Source of the DNA: Alphaproteobacteria bacterium
Lineage (GTDB): Bacteria; Pseudomonadota; Alphaproteobacteria; Reyranellales; Reyranellaceae
Direction: 5' to 3'
Assembly: GCA_013290035.1 (NCBI GenBank)
Contig: JABCYT010000049.1
Span: 1 to 11,043, forward strand
DNA length: 11,043 nucleotides
The position numbers and the translations under genes were made by a program. Shown one piece after another: positions 1 through 8,086 of the stretch. The notes beneath the pieces are model-generated. The model had not been told where the DNA came from. It ran no database searches and saw nothing but the letters and a program-made list of their open reading frames with translations. The stretch's first letter is position 1; every line of letters starts with the position of its first letter.

Positions 1-2
1 CC

Positions 3-1067
3 AACACCTCGGTCGTCATGCAGGGCGGCCGGCTGCTGTCTCTGTGGGAAGGCGGCCCGCCCTTCGCGCTCGATCCGGTCACGCTCGATACGCGCGGCCC
101 CGAGACATTCGGCGGCAAGGTGAAGGCCTTCTCGGCCCATCCCAAGGTCGATCCCCGGACCGGCGAGCTGTTCAATTTCGGCATCGACTACGGCGCCAGC
201 ACCACGCTCACCCCCTACCGCATCGACAAGGGCGGCGTGACTCGCCTGCCGCGGGTGAAGCTGCCCTACCCGGTGATGAACCACGATTTCGTGGCGACGC
301 CGCACTATCTGGCGTTCTGCCTCGGGCCGATCCTGGTGTCGCCGCTGAAGTTCCTGCTGGGCTCCAGCAGCTTCGACGGTGCGCTCGCCTGGGACGGCGC
401 GCGGCCGACCCTGATCCTGCTGATCCCGCGCGACGGGCGCGGCAAGCCGCGCTTCATCGAGACCGACGCCTTCTTCCAGTTCCACTTCGCCAACGGCTTC
501 GAGGAGGACGGCGCCGTGGTCCTCGACCTCGCTCGCTATCCCGACTATCTCACGATCGGGCAGGCGTTGCGCGACTACTGGAAGTCGCAATGGCCAAGCC
601 GCGGCATGGCGTCCCTGACCCGGATGAGGATCGAGCTGGCGACCGGCAAGGTCGAGAGCCGGACGTACGACAGCGGCACGGCCAACGAGTTCCCCTGCAT
701 CAACCCCGCATATGCCGGCCAACGCCAGCGCTATGCCTACATCGCCTGCAACCCCGCCGACCGCGCGAAGGGTCTGCAGCAGCAGCTTGCAAAAGTCGAT
801 CTCGAGACCGGCGCGGTCGCGCGGCACGATTTCGGTCCGGGCGGCTATCCCGGCGAGCCCTTGTTCACCGCCGGCAATCCGCGCGGTGCGGAGGACGATG
901 GCGTGGTGGTAACCCTGGTCTTCGACGCGGCCCGCCAGCGCACCGACATCGTCGGCCTCGACGCGCGCGACCTCGCGGCACGACCGCTCTTCGTGGCGCC
1001 GCTCAAGCACCACGTGCCGTACTCGCTGCACGGCACCTTCGCGCCGGCCAACCGAGCTCCGGGCTAG
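3..1067 (+). CDS. Carotenoid cleavage oxygenase (RPE65/CCD family), 3' part only
   Basis: This is the C-terminal ~354 codons of a non-haem iron(II) dioxygenase of the carotenoid oxygenase / lignostilbene dioxygenase family, which splits C=C bonds of carotenoids, apocarotenoids or stilbenes. The reading frame is open from base 3, and the ATG at 18 is internal (the typical family motif LLSLWEGG follows it), so roughly 110-130 N-terminal residues lie left of the window. The four iron-ligand histidines of the seven-bladed propeller are all visible: FSAHP (codon 138-140), MNHDF (282-284), FHFANGFE (483-485) and LHGTF (1029-1031). The fragment therefore looks catalytically intact. No membrane segment is seen. 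It ends TAG, 22 bp from the stop of the oppositely oriented permease gene. The substrate cannot be told apart within the family from this part. Family certain, substrate unknown. Confidence 0.93.
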   Translation, partial: NTSVVMQGGRLLSLWEGGPPFALDPVTLDTRGPETFGGKVKAFSAHPKVDPRTGELFNFGIDYGASTTLTPYRIDKGGVTRLPRVKLPYPVMNHDFVATPHYLAFCLGPILVSPLKFLLGSSSFDGALAWDGARPTLILLIPRDGRGKPRFIETDAFFQFHFANGFEEDGAVVLDLARYPDYLTIGQALRDYWKSQWPSRGMASLTRMRIELATGKVESRTYDSGTANEFPCINPAYAGQRQRYAYIACNPADRAKGLQQQLAKVDLETGAVARHDFGPGGYPGEPLFTAGNPRGAEDDGVVVTLVFDAARQRTDIVGLDARDLAARPLFVAPLKHHVPYSLHGTFAPANRAPG

Positions 1068-1068
1068 G

Positions 1069-1082
1069 GCCGCGACTGCGGC
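1069..1082. terminator. Small hairpin between convergent genes
   Basis: The 22-bp gap between two convergent stop codons holds a perfect 5-bp inverted repeat, GCCGC-GACT-GCGGC. It could act as a bidirectional stop or 3'-end stabiliser for both transcripts. There is no T-run on either side, so it is not a classical intrinsic terminator. Short GC stems also occur by chance in DNA this GC-rich. Confidence 0.25.
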
Positions 1083-1089
1083 ACGCAGA

Positions 1090-1995
1090 CTACCTGTCGC
1101 GCAGCTTGGGGTCGATGGCGTCGCGGAGCGCGTCGCCGAACAGGCTGATCCCGAGCACGGTAAACACAATGGCGAGGCCCGGGAAGATGGCGATCCACGG
1201 CGCCGTGGTGGCGTAATCCTCGGCGCTGCCCTGCAGCATCAGGCCCCACGCGGCGACCGGCTCCTGCACGCCGAGCCCGAGGTAGGACAAGCCGGCCTCG
1301 GCCAGGATCGCCTGGCCGACGAAGGCCGAGAGCAGGATCAAGAACGGCGCCACGACGTTGGGCACCATGTGGCGCAGGATGATGCGGGCATGGCCGAAGC
1401 CTAGGGCGCGGGCGGCATCGACATAGGGCACTTCGCGCACGGCAAGGGCGCTTGCCCGCACCACGCGGCCGCAGCGGGGAATGAGCGGGATGGTGATGGC
1501 GATCATGACGTTGAAGACGCCGGTGCCGAACACCGACACCACGGCCAACGCCAGGATGATCAGCGGAAACGCCATCAGCACATCGAGCACGCGCTGGAAG
1601 ACCAGGTCGAACCAGCCGCCGAAATAGGCGCTGGCGACGCCCAGCACCAGGCCGATCAGGCCACCGCCGACGGCGGAGCCGAAGCCGACCAGCATGGCGG
1701 TGCGCGCGCCGAACACCAGACGCGAGAAGATGTCGCGGCCGAACTGATCAGTCCCGAACAGATGCACGAGGCTGGGCGCCTGCATCATGGCATTGAAGTC
1801 GTTTTCCTCGGGGTCGAACGGCGCGATCCAGTCGGCGCATATGCCGGCCGCCATGATGACCAGCACGATCACCAGACCCAGGGTGCCGAGCGGCTTGCGT
1901 CGGCAGAAGTCGAGCGCGAGGTGCAAAGGCGTGCGCTCGCGCACCAGCGTCTCTTCGCTAAGCACCTTGGCCGGGTTGGGCGCGACGACGGTCAT
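1090..1995 (-). CDS. Peptide-type ABC transporter permease, DppC/OppC family
   Basis: This is the second inner-membrane permease of a peptide/nickel-type ABC importer (301 aa, normal family length). The N-terminus is cytosolic, followed by the family's first helix (about residues 38-56, ending ADWIAPFDP). The conserved GTDQFGRDIFSR motif is at 81-92. Five further hydrophobic helices follow, with the EAA loop that contacts the ATPase at about 190-213 (DAARALGFGHARIILRHMVPN region, key residues E188, A194, G199, P212). The C-terminal LSYLGLGVQEP motif (236-246) is characteristic of DppC/OppC. It is the last gene of the operon and starts 10 bp after the DppB-like stop with only a weak GGA-type ribosome site, which suggests coupling to the upstream gene. 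Substrate specificity is set mainly by the binding protein and is not readable here. Confidence 0.93.
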   Translation of the reverse strand: MTVVAPNPAKVLSEETLVRERTPLHLALDFCRRKPLGTLGLVIVLVIMAAGICADWIAPFDPEENDFNAMMQAPSLVHLFGTDQFGRDIFSRLVFGARTAMLVGFGSAVGGGLIGLVLGVASAYFGGWFDLVFQRVLDVLMAFPLIILALAVVSVFGTGVFNVMIAITIPLIPRCGRVVRASALAVREVPYVDAARALGFGHARIILRHMVPNVVAPFLILLSAFVGQAILAEAGLSYLGLGVQEPVAAWGLMLQGSAEDYATTAPWIAIFPGLAIVFTVLGISLFGDALRDAIDPKLRDR

Positions 1996-2005
1996 TCCGG
2001 GTCCA

Positions 2006-2977
2006 TCACGAGAAGCGGATGCGCGGATCGAGCCAGGCGTACAGCACGTCGATCACGAGGTTGGTCACGACGAAGATGATGACAACCAGCATCACCAGGG
2101 CCTGGGCAAGAACATTGTCCTGATTCTGCACCGCCTGGACGAGCAGCCGGCCGATGCCGTTCAGGTTGAACACCTGCTCGGTGATCACCAGACCGCCGAT
2201 CAGGAACGCGAACTCGATGCCGATCAGGGTTACCACCGGCAGGAGCGCGTTCTTGAGCGCGTGACGGTTGACGATGATCTGTTCGAGCAGGCCCTTGGCG
2301 CGCGCGGTGCGGATGTAGTCCTCGCGCAGGACCTCGAGCATGGCCGAGCGTGTCAATCGCATGGTCACTGCCGAATAACGGTAGCCGACCGTGATCGCCG
2401 GCAGCAGCACGATCGAAAGATTGCGGATCGGGTCTTGCCACAGCGGGACGAAGTCGATCGGCGGCAGCCACGGCTTGCCGCTCGCCATCGCGGTGATATT
2501 CATCACCAGGATCAGCGACATGATGCCGAGCCAGAACGAGGGCGTCGCGATGCCGGCGATCGCCGCCACGCGCACCACGTGGTCGAGCCAGGTATTCTCC
2601 TTGAGGGCCGAGATGGTGCCGAGCGGTATGGCGATCAGGATGGCGATCACCGTCGCCAGGACCGCGACCTCCAGTGACACCGGCAGGCGCAGCGCGATCT
2701 CCTGCGCCACCGGATTGCCCGACCACATGGAATTGCCGAAGTCGAAGGTGACATAGCTCCACAGGAAATCGAGGAACTGCACAAACAGGGAATTGTCCAG
2801 GCCGAGCTGCTGGTGGCAGAGAGCCACGGCAGCCGCATCGACATGGCTGCCGCCCGCGCCCATCCGGATCACGCAAACGTCGCCCGGGATCAGGCGCATC
2901 AGGATGAAGACCAGCGCGGCGGCTCCCACCAGCGTGGGAACCGCCAGCAGGAGCCGTTTGACGATATAGCGATACAT
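2006..2977 (-). CDS. Peptide-type ABC transporter permease, DppB/OppB family
   Basis: This is the first inner-membrane permease of the importer (323 aa, usual length). It begins with the classic DppB N-terminus MYRYIVKRLL, then a helix (about 9-30) ending LIPGD, and a periplasmic loop. The BPD_transp_1 helices follow from about residue 98. The EAA loop lies at about 219-247 (EDYIRTARAKGL, then N243 and P247). The family motif VFNLNGIGRLLVQA is at 269-282, and the C-terminus ends LDPRIRFS, typical of this permease. The start ATG is preceded by GGGGAG at 8 nt, so it is well supported. It follows the binding-protein gene by 24 bp and precedes the DppC-like gene by 10 bp. It should pair with that protein to form the translocation pore. 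Confidence 0.94.
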   Translation of the reverse strand: MYRYIVKRLLLAVPTLVGAAALVFILMRLIPGDVCVIRMGAGGSHVDAAAVALCHQQLGLDNSLFVQFLDFLWSYVTFDFGNSMWSGNPVAQEIALRLPVSLEVAVLATVIAILIAIPLGTISALKENTWLDHVVRVAAIAGIATPSFWLGIMSLILVMNITAMASGKPWLPPIDFVPLWQDPIRNLSIVLLPAITVGYRYSAVTMRLTRSAMLEVLREDYIRTARAKGLLEQIIVNRHALKNALLPVVTLIGIEFAFLIGGLVITEQVFNLNGIGRLLVQAVQNQDNVLAQALVMLVVIIFVVTNLVIDVLYAWLDPRIRFS

Positions 2978-2985
2978 CCGCCCCG

Positions 2986-2991
2986 CTCCCC
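2986..2991 (-). promoter_or_regulatory. Ribosome binding site of the DppB-like gene
   Basis: On the minus strand, GGGGAG lies 8 nt before the ATG at 2977. It supports this start and independent re-initiation after the binding-protein stop. Confidence 0.6.
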
Positions 2992-3001
2992 GTCCGGCGG
3001 C

Positions 3002-4606
3002 CTACTTGTCCAGCCAGATGTTGGCGAGATCCTGGTTCAGGTAGTGGCTGGGGCTGATCTTCCAGCCCTTGACGTAGGACCGCTCCAGGATGATCCGGTA
3101 CCAGTAAGGCAGGACGATCTCGTGCACCATCGTGTCGAGCGTGTGCTTCTCGAAGGCGCGCATGTCGTCGCGCTGTTTCTTGGGATCGATCTCGGTCTGC
3201 ATCTTCTCGTAGAGCTCGACCGATTTGTCGTCGTCGAACTGGCCGTAATTCTCCGGATAGACCTTGGCCGGCAGGTACTTGCCGGTGTCGAGCAGCGGAT
3301 TCACCACGCTCGCGCAGTTGGCTTCGAGCACGACGTCGAACGTGCCCGCCCGCATGTTGGAGAACCATGGACCGGTGGGCACGACCTTCTGCTCGACGTT
3401 GAGGCCGATCTTCTTCCATTCGCCGATCGCCCAGGTGCCGACGAACTTGTACGGCTGGTCGACGTTGCGGTTCAGCAGTTCAAACTTCAGCCCCTCGACG
3501 CCGGCCTCCTTCAGGAGACGCCTGGCCTCGGCGCGCGACTTCTCGATGTCCGGCCAGTAGCCGGCCATCTGCTGCAGCTCCTCCTTGGTCGCCGCCAGCG
3601 GCGAGCCCGGGAAGACGATGCCGCCCACCGTCCGGACATTGGCGATCTTGGCCAGCGCCGGCGCGCCCTTCCACTGGTCGATGGCGAGCGCCAGCGCCCG
3701 GCGCACGCGGACGTCGTCGAACGGCTTTTTCTTGTGGTTGGGTGTCAGGATATTGCCGCAGTTCCAGTCGCTGTCCTGCACCACGATGTCGGCCCCCGCC
3801 TCCTTGACGAGCTGGTCGCGCGCCGACGGCGGCAGGCCGCGGAACTCGATGGCGGCCCGGTCGGCGCGCAGCGCGTCGACGCGAACCGACTGCTTGTCGG
3901 CGAAGATGCCGACGATGGCGTCGAGGTACGGCTGCCCCTTGTGATAGTAGTCGGGATTGCGCACGCCCTTGATCGACTGGCCCACCTCGTAGGAGACGAA
4001 CTTGAACGGGCCGGAGCCCATGATGTTCTTCTCGAACCAGTGCGGATCCTTTTCGAGGATCTCCTTCTTGTAGATCCAGGTATAGGGGTCGGCGAGCGCC
4101 GGCAGGAAGGCGTTCGTGGCGCGCTTCAGGTGAAACACCACGGTCGTGTCGTCCGGCGCCTCGACCTTGTCGACCATCTCGTAGTAGCTCACGCGGGCGC
4201 TGCTGACGCCCTTGGGCGGGAACACGATGTAGTTCCAGCTCGTGGCCACGTCCTGGGCGGTGAGCTTCGATCCGTCGTGGAACTTCACGCCCTCGCGGAT
4301 CTTGAAGGTGTAGGTCTTGCCGCCGTCGGTCGGTGTCGGCATCTCGGTGCAGAGGTCGCAGACGAACTCGGTGGTCGACGCCGGATTGTCCGGCGGGACC
4401 CTGATGAGCACGCTGTAATAGGGCGCCGCCGCATGCACCGTGGCGTAGGTCGTCTCGCGATGGCCGTCGAAGCTCGGCGGCGCGTCCGCCGGTATGACGT
4501 AAGTGAGCGTTCCACCGCGCTTCGGCGTTTGCGCTCCGGCGGAACCGGCAGCGATTGCAACGGCCAAGCCGAGGCCGGCAGCCCATAGTCCCGTTCGAAC
4601 GTACAT
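3002..4606 (-). CDS. Periplasmic solute-binding protein of peptide ABC importer (SBP family 5)
   Basis: This is a secreted substrate-capture protein of the DppA/OppA/NikA family (SBP_bac_5; 534 aa, usual 500-550). It has a Sec signal peptide: Arg at 4, hydrophobic core about 6-20, and likely cleavage after AGA at residue 25. The mature protein starts QTPKRGGTL, the typical first strand of the family. Family landmarks are KTYTFKIREGVKFHDG (97-112), TAQDV (116-120), MGSGPFKF (196-203), RRALALAID (302-310) and EARRLLKEAG (360-369). There is no lipobox, so it should be free in the periplasm. Four cysteines occur: C83 and C86 as a CxxC pair, C283 and C431. Two disulfides are possible in the periplasm. 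A very strong ribosome site precedes it, as expected for a component needed in excess. It lies third in the operon, after both ATPases. Peptides are the default guess; other solutes of this superfamily remain possible. Confidence 0.94.
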   Translation of the reverse strand: MYVRTGLWAAGLGLAVAIAAGSAGAQTPKRGGTLTYVIPADAPPSFDGHRETTYATVHAAAPYYSVLIRVPPDNPASTTEFVCDLCTEMPTPTDGGKTYTFKIREGVKFHDGSKLTAQDVATSWNYIVFPPKGVSSARVSYYEMVDKVEAPDDTTVVFHLKRATNAFLPALADPYTWIYKKEILEKDPHWFEKNIMGSGPFKFVSYEVGQSIKGVRNPDYYHKGQPYLDAIVGIFADKQSVRVDALRADRAAIEFRGLPPSARDQLVKEAGADIVVQDSDWNCGNILTPNHKKKPFDDVRVRRALALAIDQWKGAPALAKIANVRTVGGIVFPGSPLAATKEELQQMAGYWPDIEKSRAEARRLLKEAGVEGLKFELLNRNVDQPYKFVGTWAIGEWKKIGLNVEQKVVPTGPWFSNMRAGTFDVVLEANCASVVNPLLDTGKYLPAKVYPENYGQFDDDKSVELYEKMQTEIDPKKQRDDMRAFEKHTLDTMVHEIVLPYWYRIILERSYVKGWKISPSHYLNQDLANIWLDK

Positions 4607-4608
4607 CG

Positions 4609-4617
4609 CCTCCTCCT
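4609..4617 (-). promoter_or_regulatory. Strong Shine-Dalgarno of the binding-protein gene
   Basis: The minus strand reads AGGAGGAGG ending 2 nt before the ATG at 4606, so the first AGGAGG has spacing of about 5. The preceding leader is A-rich, unlike its GC-rich surroundings. Both features favour high translation of the binding protein relative to the ATPases and permeases. Confidence 0.75.
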
Positions 4618-4666
4618 GTTCGAGTCGTTTTTCATTTCTTGTTACCGGCTACGCTTACGCTCCTCG

Positions 4667-5662
4667 CTAGTGCACCTCGCTGCACGCCACCCAGTGGCCG
4701 GGCCGCAGTTCCCTCAATGCGGGTCTCGCGCCGCGGCAGCCCTCGACCGCCATCGGGCAGCGCGGATGGAAGACGCAGCCGGACGGCGGATTGATCGGGC
4801 TCGGCACCTCGCCCTTGGCCGGGCGGAACTCGCGCGTCGCCTCGATCCGGGGATCGGGCACCGGGACCGCGGAGAGCAGGGCCTGGGTGTAGGGATGCAG
4901 CGGATTGTCGAACAGCTCGTCGCACTCGGCCATCTCCACGATGCGTCCGAGATACATGACGGCCACCCGCTGGCAGAGATGGCGCACCACCGACAGGTCG
5001 TGGGCGATGAACAGATAGGTGAGCCCGAATCGCTCGCGCAGGTCCTCCAGCAGGTTGACGACCTGGGCCTGGATCGACACGTCGAGAGCCGACACCGCCT
5101 CGTCGCAGACGATGAACTCCGGATCGAGCGCCAGCGCGCGGGCGATGCCAACCCTCTGCCGCTGGCCACCCGACATCTCGTGCGGATAGCGGTCGGTAAA
5201 CTTGGGATCTAGGCCGCAAACCGACAGCAGCTCGCGCACCCGTGCGCGGCGGCGGCCGGCGTCGGGCTCGATGCCGTGGACCTTGATCGGCTCGCCGACG
5301 ATGTCGCCCACTTTCATGCGCGGATTGAGCGAGCTGTAGGGATCCTGGAAGATCACCTGCATGCGCCGACGCAGGGCGACCATCTCCTTGCGTTCGAGGC
5401 GGCTGATGTCGCGGCCGTCGAACAGGATCTGCCCGGCTGTCGGGCGCTCGAGCCGCAGGATGCAGCGGCCGGTCGTGGTCTTGCCGCAGCCGCTTTCGCC
5501 GACGAGGCCGAGAGTTTCGCCGCGTTTGATGATGAAGTCGACGCCATCCACCGCCTTCACGTCGCCGACCTTGCGCGCCAGGACGATCCCCTCGGAGACG
5601 GGAAAGTGCATGGCGAGGCCGCGCACCTCGAGGAGCGGTGCTGCCGACTCGCCGGCGTTCAT
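4667..5662 (-). CDS. Peptide ABC transporter ATPase, DppF/OppF family
   Basis: This is one of two cytosolic ATPases that power the importer (331 aa). All nucleotide-binding motifs are present: Walker A GESGCGKT (55-62), Q-loop Q106 in [11 protein letters not shown], signature MSGGQRQR (163-170), Walker B FIVCDEA with D187 and E188, D-loop SALD, and H-loop H221. The C-terminal oligopeptide/dipeptide transporter extension begins near 250 ([12 protein letters not shown]). It contains four cysteines, C296, C302, C309 and C327, spaced CX5CX6CX17C. The start chosen is the ATG that overlaps the DppD-like stop as ATGA (5659-5662), preceded by AGGA about 11 nt upstream, so the two ATPases are translationally coupled. 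The frame is open far upstream inside the DppD gene, but that part does not resemble any protein. A 60-bp gap separates it from the binding-protein gene. Confidence 0.94.
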   Translation of the reverse strand: MNAGESAAPLLEVRGLAMHFPVSEGIVLARKVGDVKAVDGVDFIIKRGETLGLVGESGCGKTTTGRCILRLERPTAGQILFDGRDISRLERKEMVALRRRMQVIFQDPYSSLNPRMKVGDIVGEPIKVHGIEPDAGRRRARVRELLSVCGLDPKFTDRYPHEMSGGQRQRVGIARALALDPEFIVCDEAVSALDVSIQAQVVNLLEDLRERFGLTYLFIAHDLSVVRHLCQRVAVMYLGRIVEMAECDELFDNPLHPYTQALLSAVPVPDPRIEATREFRPAKGEVPSPINPPSGCVFHPRCPMAVEGCRGARPALRELRPGHWVACSEVH

Positions 5663-6660
5663 GCGGCGACGTCCTGCGCCGCGAGGAGCTCGGAGCTCCG
5701 GAAGCAGGCCGCGAAATGGCTCGCCTCGTCGAGCCGTTGCAGCGGCGGGCGGGCCTCGCTGCATTTGTCGATGGCGAATCGGCAACGCGGACGGAAGGCG
5801 CAGCCGCCGTCGAGCCTCGTCAGATCGGGCGGCTGGCCGTCGACCGGATCGAGGCGCGCCCGTCGCGGCAGATCGAGCCGCGGCACCGACCGCAGCAGCG
5901 CCACGGTGTAGGGATGTCGAGGATTGTGGTAGACGGCCTCGGCGCTGCCGGCCTCCACGATCCGGCCGGCATACATGACGTTGACGCGGCTGGCATAGCG
6001 GGCGACCACGCCGAGATTGTGGGTGATGACTATCAGCGCGACGTTGAGGCGGAGCGTCAGCGACTTCATCAACTCCAGAATCTGCGCCTGGATCGTGACG
6101 TCCAAAGCCGTCGTCGGCTCGTCGGCGATGATCAGCTTGGGATTGCAGGCGAGCGCGATGGCGATCATCACCCTCTGCCGCATGCCGCCCGAAAGCTGAT
6201 GCGGGTACTGCTTGAGGCGCCGGCCGACGTCGGCGATGCCGACCATTTCGAGCAGCTCGAGTGCGCGCCGCTCCGCCGTCGGGCCATCCGCACCCTGATG
6301 CTGTTCCAGCACCTCGGTGATCTGGCGACCGATGGTCAGCACCGGATTGAGCGAGGTCATCGGCTCCTGGAACACCATGCCGATGTCGCGGCCGCGCACC
6401 CGTCGCATCTCCGACTCGGTGAGGCGGCGCAGGTCGCGGCCATCGAACAGGATCTCGCCGGCGGTGATGCGCCCCGGCGGTTCGGCGATGAGGCGCAGGA
6501 TCGACAGCGCACCGACCGACTTGCCCGAGCCGCTTTCGCCGACGATGGCTACGGTCTCGCCGTGCTCCACCGTATAGGAGATTCCGTCGACGGCGCGCAC
6601 CAGGCCCGCGCCCGTCCTGAACTCGGTATGGAGTCCCCTTACCTCCAGCAATGGCGGCAT
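5659..6660 (-). CDS. Peptide ABC transporter ATPase, DppD/OppD family
   Basis: This is the first gene of the transporter operon, the partner ATPase of the DppF-like protein (333 aa with the start used). Motifs are Walker A GESGSGKS (41-48), Q-loop Q98 in [11 protein letters not shown], signature LSGGMRQR (156-163), Walker B LIIADEP with D180 and E181, and H-loop H214. The C-terminal oligopeptide domain holds C287, C293, C300 and C319, spaced CX5CX6CX18C, the pattern known from DppD proteins that carry a [4Fe-4S] cluster. I chose ATG 6660 ([10 protein letters not shown]) because the family begins here and GGAGAGA stands 6 nt upstream. An in-frame ATG at 6735 would add 25 residues with no family resemblance and no good ribosome site. 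The stop overlaps the DppF start by 4 nt. Confidence 0.94.
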   Translation of the reverse strand: MPPLLEVRGLHTEFRTGAGLVRAVDGISYTVEHGETVAIVGESGSGKSVGALSILRLIAEPPGRITAGEILFDGRDLRRLTESEMRRVRGRDIGMVFQEPMTSLNPVLTIGRQITEVLEQHQGADGPTAERRALELLEMVGIADVGRRLKQYPHQLSGGMRQRVMIAIALACNPKLIIADEPTTALDVTIQAQILELMKSLTLRLNVALIVITHNLGVVARYASRVNVMYAGRIVEAGSAEAVYHNPRHPYTVALLRSVPRLDLPRRARLDPVDGQPPDLTRLDGGCAFRPRCRFAIDKCSEARPPLQRLDEASHFAACFRSSELLAAQDVAA

Positions 6661-6666
6661 GCGGTC

Positions 6667-6673
6667 TCTCTCC
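6667..6673 (-). promoter_or_regulatory. Ribosome binding site deciding the DppD-like start
   Basis: The minus strand reads GGAGAGA 6 nt before the ATG at 6660. It favours this start over the in-frame ATG at 6735, which has only a weak GGGAC in front. The promoter of the operon should lie in 6674-6841, but no clear -35/-10 pair is visible there. Confidence 0.55.
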
Positions 6674-6841
6674 GTGGCCCCGTTCGCTCGCTCGTGAATG
6701 GCCTTCCACAGGTCATCCCGGCCCTGCAAAGGCATGTCCCGACGATTTGGTCTCTAACGCGAAGCCTGTTTGTTTCCTCGTCGCGCTGCCGCCGTCTTGT
6801 TCTTTTCCAGCGGGCGCAGCCTCTAGCGGGCCGTCCAGAGC

Positions 6842-8086
6842 CTACGAGAGGGGCCGTCGCGCTGCAAGCGCCGCCATGGCCGCCAGCGCCGACAGGAGGC
6901 CGAACACCAACAGGGAGTCGGTGTAATTGCCGCTCCAGTCGCGCAAGGCACCCGAGAGCACCGGACCCACCGCTTGCGCCAGCACTTGCAGCGTCAGCGC
7001 CACGCCGCGGATCGCGCCGTAGCTTTCGCGTCCGAAATAGTCGGCCCACGCCACCGGCAGCAGCGTCGATATGCCGCCAATGCCCAGGCCGAACAGGCCG
7101 GCGGCCAGGTAGGCGTCCTCCGCCGAGACGACGCCGATCAAACCGAAGGAGCCGGCGCTCAGCAACCCCGCCGCCAGCAGCATGGCGTAGCGTATCGGCC
7201 AGCGCCTGGGCAGGAAGCCGACGCCGAAGCTCGCCACGGCAGACATGGCCGAGAAAAAGCTGATGACCGTGGCGGCGACGATCGGCGAGATCCCGCGCTC
7301 GATCAGATGCGGCGCCTGATGCAGGCTGACGCCGGCCTGAACCGGATAGACCAGCACGGTGTAGAGCGAGAGCAGCCAGAAGGCCCACGTGCGGATCGCC
7401 TGGGCTCGGCTGAAGCGCGGTTCGGGCGCGGCACGGGCCGCGCCGGCGACAATGCGATCCGGCACCAGCCCGACATCCTCCGGCCGCCGCACCAGGAACA
7501 GCCAGACCGGCACGAAGCCCACGATCAACACGGTCGCGCCGATCGCCACCCAGCCGCTGCGCCAGCCGCCATCGCGCATGGCGAGCTGCGCGATGATCGG
7601 CATGACGACCAGCCCCGACATCTGCGCCAGAGTGGCAATCGACGTGGCGCGAGTGCGACGCGCCACGAACCAGCTGTTCAACGCGCCGTATAGGCCGAGA
7701 TCGAACGGTCCCGCCCAGTTCATGCGCGCGAAGCAGAACAGCAGGTAGAACACGAGCAGCGACTGGGTGAGCGAGAGCGCCATGGTCGCGAACCCGGTGC
7801 CCAGCACGGCGAGGCAAAGGATGAGCCGCGAGCCGCGGCGATCGAGGACCGGTCCAAGCATCGGCGAGACGAAGGCCGCCAGCACGCCGCCCAGCGACAC
7901 CGCGCCCGCCATCTCCGTGCGCGACCAGCCGAACGCATCGGTCATCGGCACGACGAAGACCGACAGCACGGCCACCGCCGGGCCCTGGCGCGCGAAACCC
8001 GCCAGGCAGATGCAGCCCAGTACGACCCAGCCATAGAAGAACGGCAGACGCGGGACGAGGAGGCGTGGGAGGAGCGGTGGCTGCAT
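6842..8086 (-). CDS. Major facilitator superfamily (MFS) transporter, monocarboxylate/oxalate-like
   Basis: This is an inner-membrane secondary carrier (414 aa with the start used) with about 12 predicted hydrophobic helices in two halves. The first helix is FFYGWVVLGCICLAGFA (16-32). MFS motif A is seen after helix 2 as GPVLDRRGSRLIL (78-90). The motif RRPEDVGLVPD (200-210) at the central loop is typical of the MCT/OxlT-like branch of carriers. Helices 7-12 follow from about residue 228, with PRRWPIRYAML as the second-half motif A counterpart. The ATG at 8086 is chosen because TM1 follows directly. It lacks a visible ribosome site, and the frame stays open upstream to a GTG at 8203, so the start is the least sure part. 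It is codirectional with the peptide transporter but 181 bp away, so probably a separate unit. The substrate is unknown; a small organic anion is the family-based guess. Confidence 0.9.
   Translation of the reverse strand: MQPPLLPRLLVPRLPFFYGWVVLGCICLAGFARQGPAVAVLSVFVVPMTDAFGWSRTEMAGAVSLGGVLAAFVSPMLGPVLDRRGSRLILCLAVLGTGFATMALSLTQSLLVFYLLFCFARMNWAGPFDLGLYGALNSWFVARRTRATSIATLAQMSGLVVMPIIAQLAMRDGGWRSGWVAIGATVLIVGFVPVWLFLVRRPEDVGLVPDRIVAGAARAAPEPRFSRAQAIRTWAFWLLSLYTVLVYPVQAGVSLHQAPHLIERGISPIVAATVISFFSAMSAVASFGVGFLPRRWPIRYAMLLAAGLLSAGSFGLIGVVSAEDAYLAAGLFGLGIGGISTLLPVAWADYFGRESYGAIRGVALTLQVLAQAVGPVLSGALRDWSGNYTDSLLVFGLLSALAAMAALAARRPLS

Noticed and set aside
1992..3419. A 475-codon minus-strand ORF spanning the DppB-like gene and the end of the SBP gene
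   Set aside because: It crosses two well-supported genes in a different frame and has no recognisable motif.
2813..4588. A 591-codon plus-strand ORF opposite the binding-protein gene
   Set aside because: It is antisense to a clear SBP gene; its Val/Leu/Asp/Arg-rich composition is the usual shadow of a GC-rich gene and no domain is visible.
5663..6709. Upstream in-frame extension of the DppF-like ATPase, giving a 680-aa minus-strand frame
   Set aside because: It lies inside the DppD gene in another frame, is Arg/Gly/Ala-rich low-complexity translation, and the family start at 5662 has the ATGA coupling.
6661..6735. A 25-residue longer N-terminus for the DppD-like ATPase from ATG 6735
   Set aside because: There is no family similarity, and the ribosome site is weaker than GGAGAGA before 6660.
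5638..7263. A 541-codon plus-strand ORF opposite the DppD-like and MFS genes
   Set aside because: It is antisense to two intact genes; the end is Arg/Pro/Ser-rich shadow sequence.
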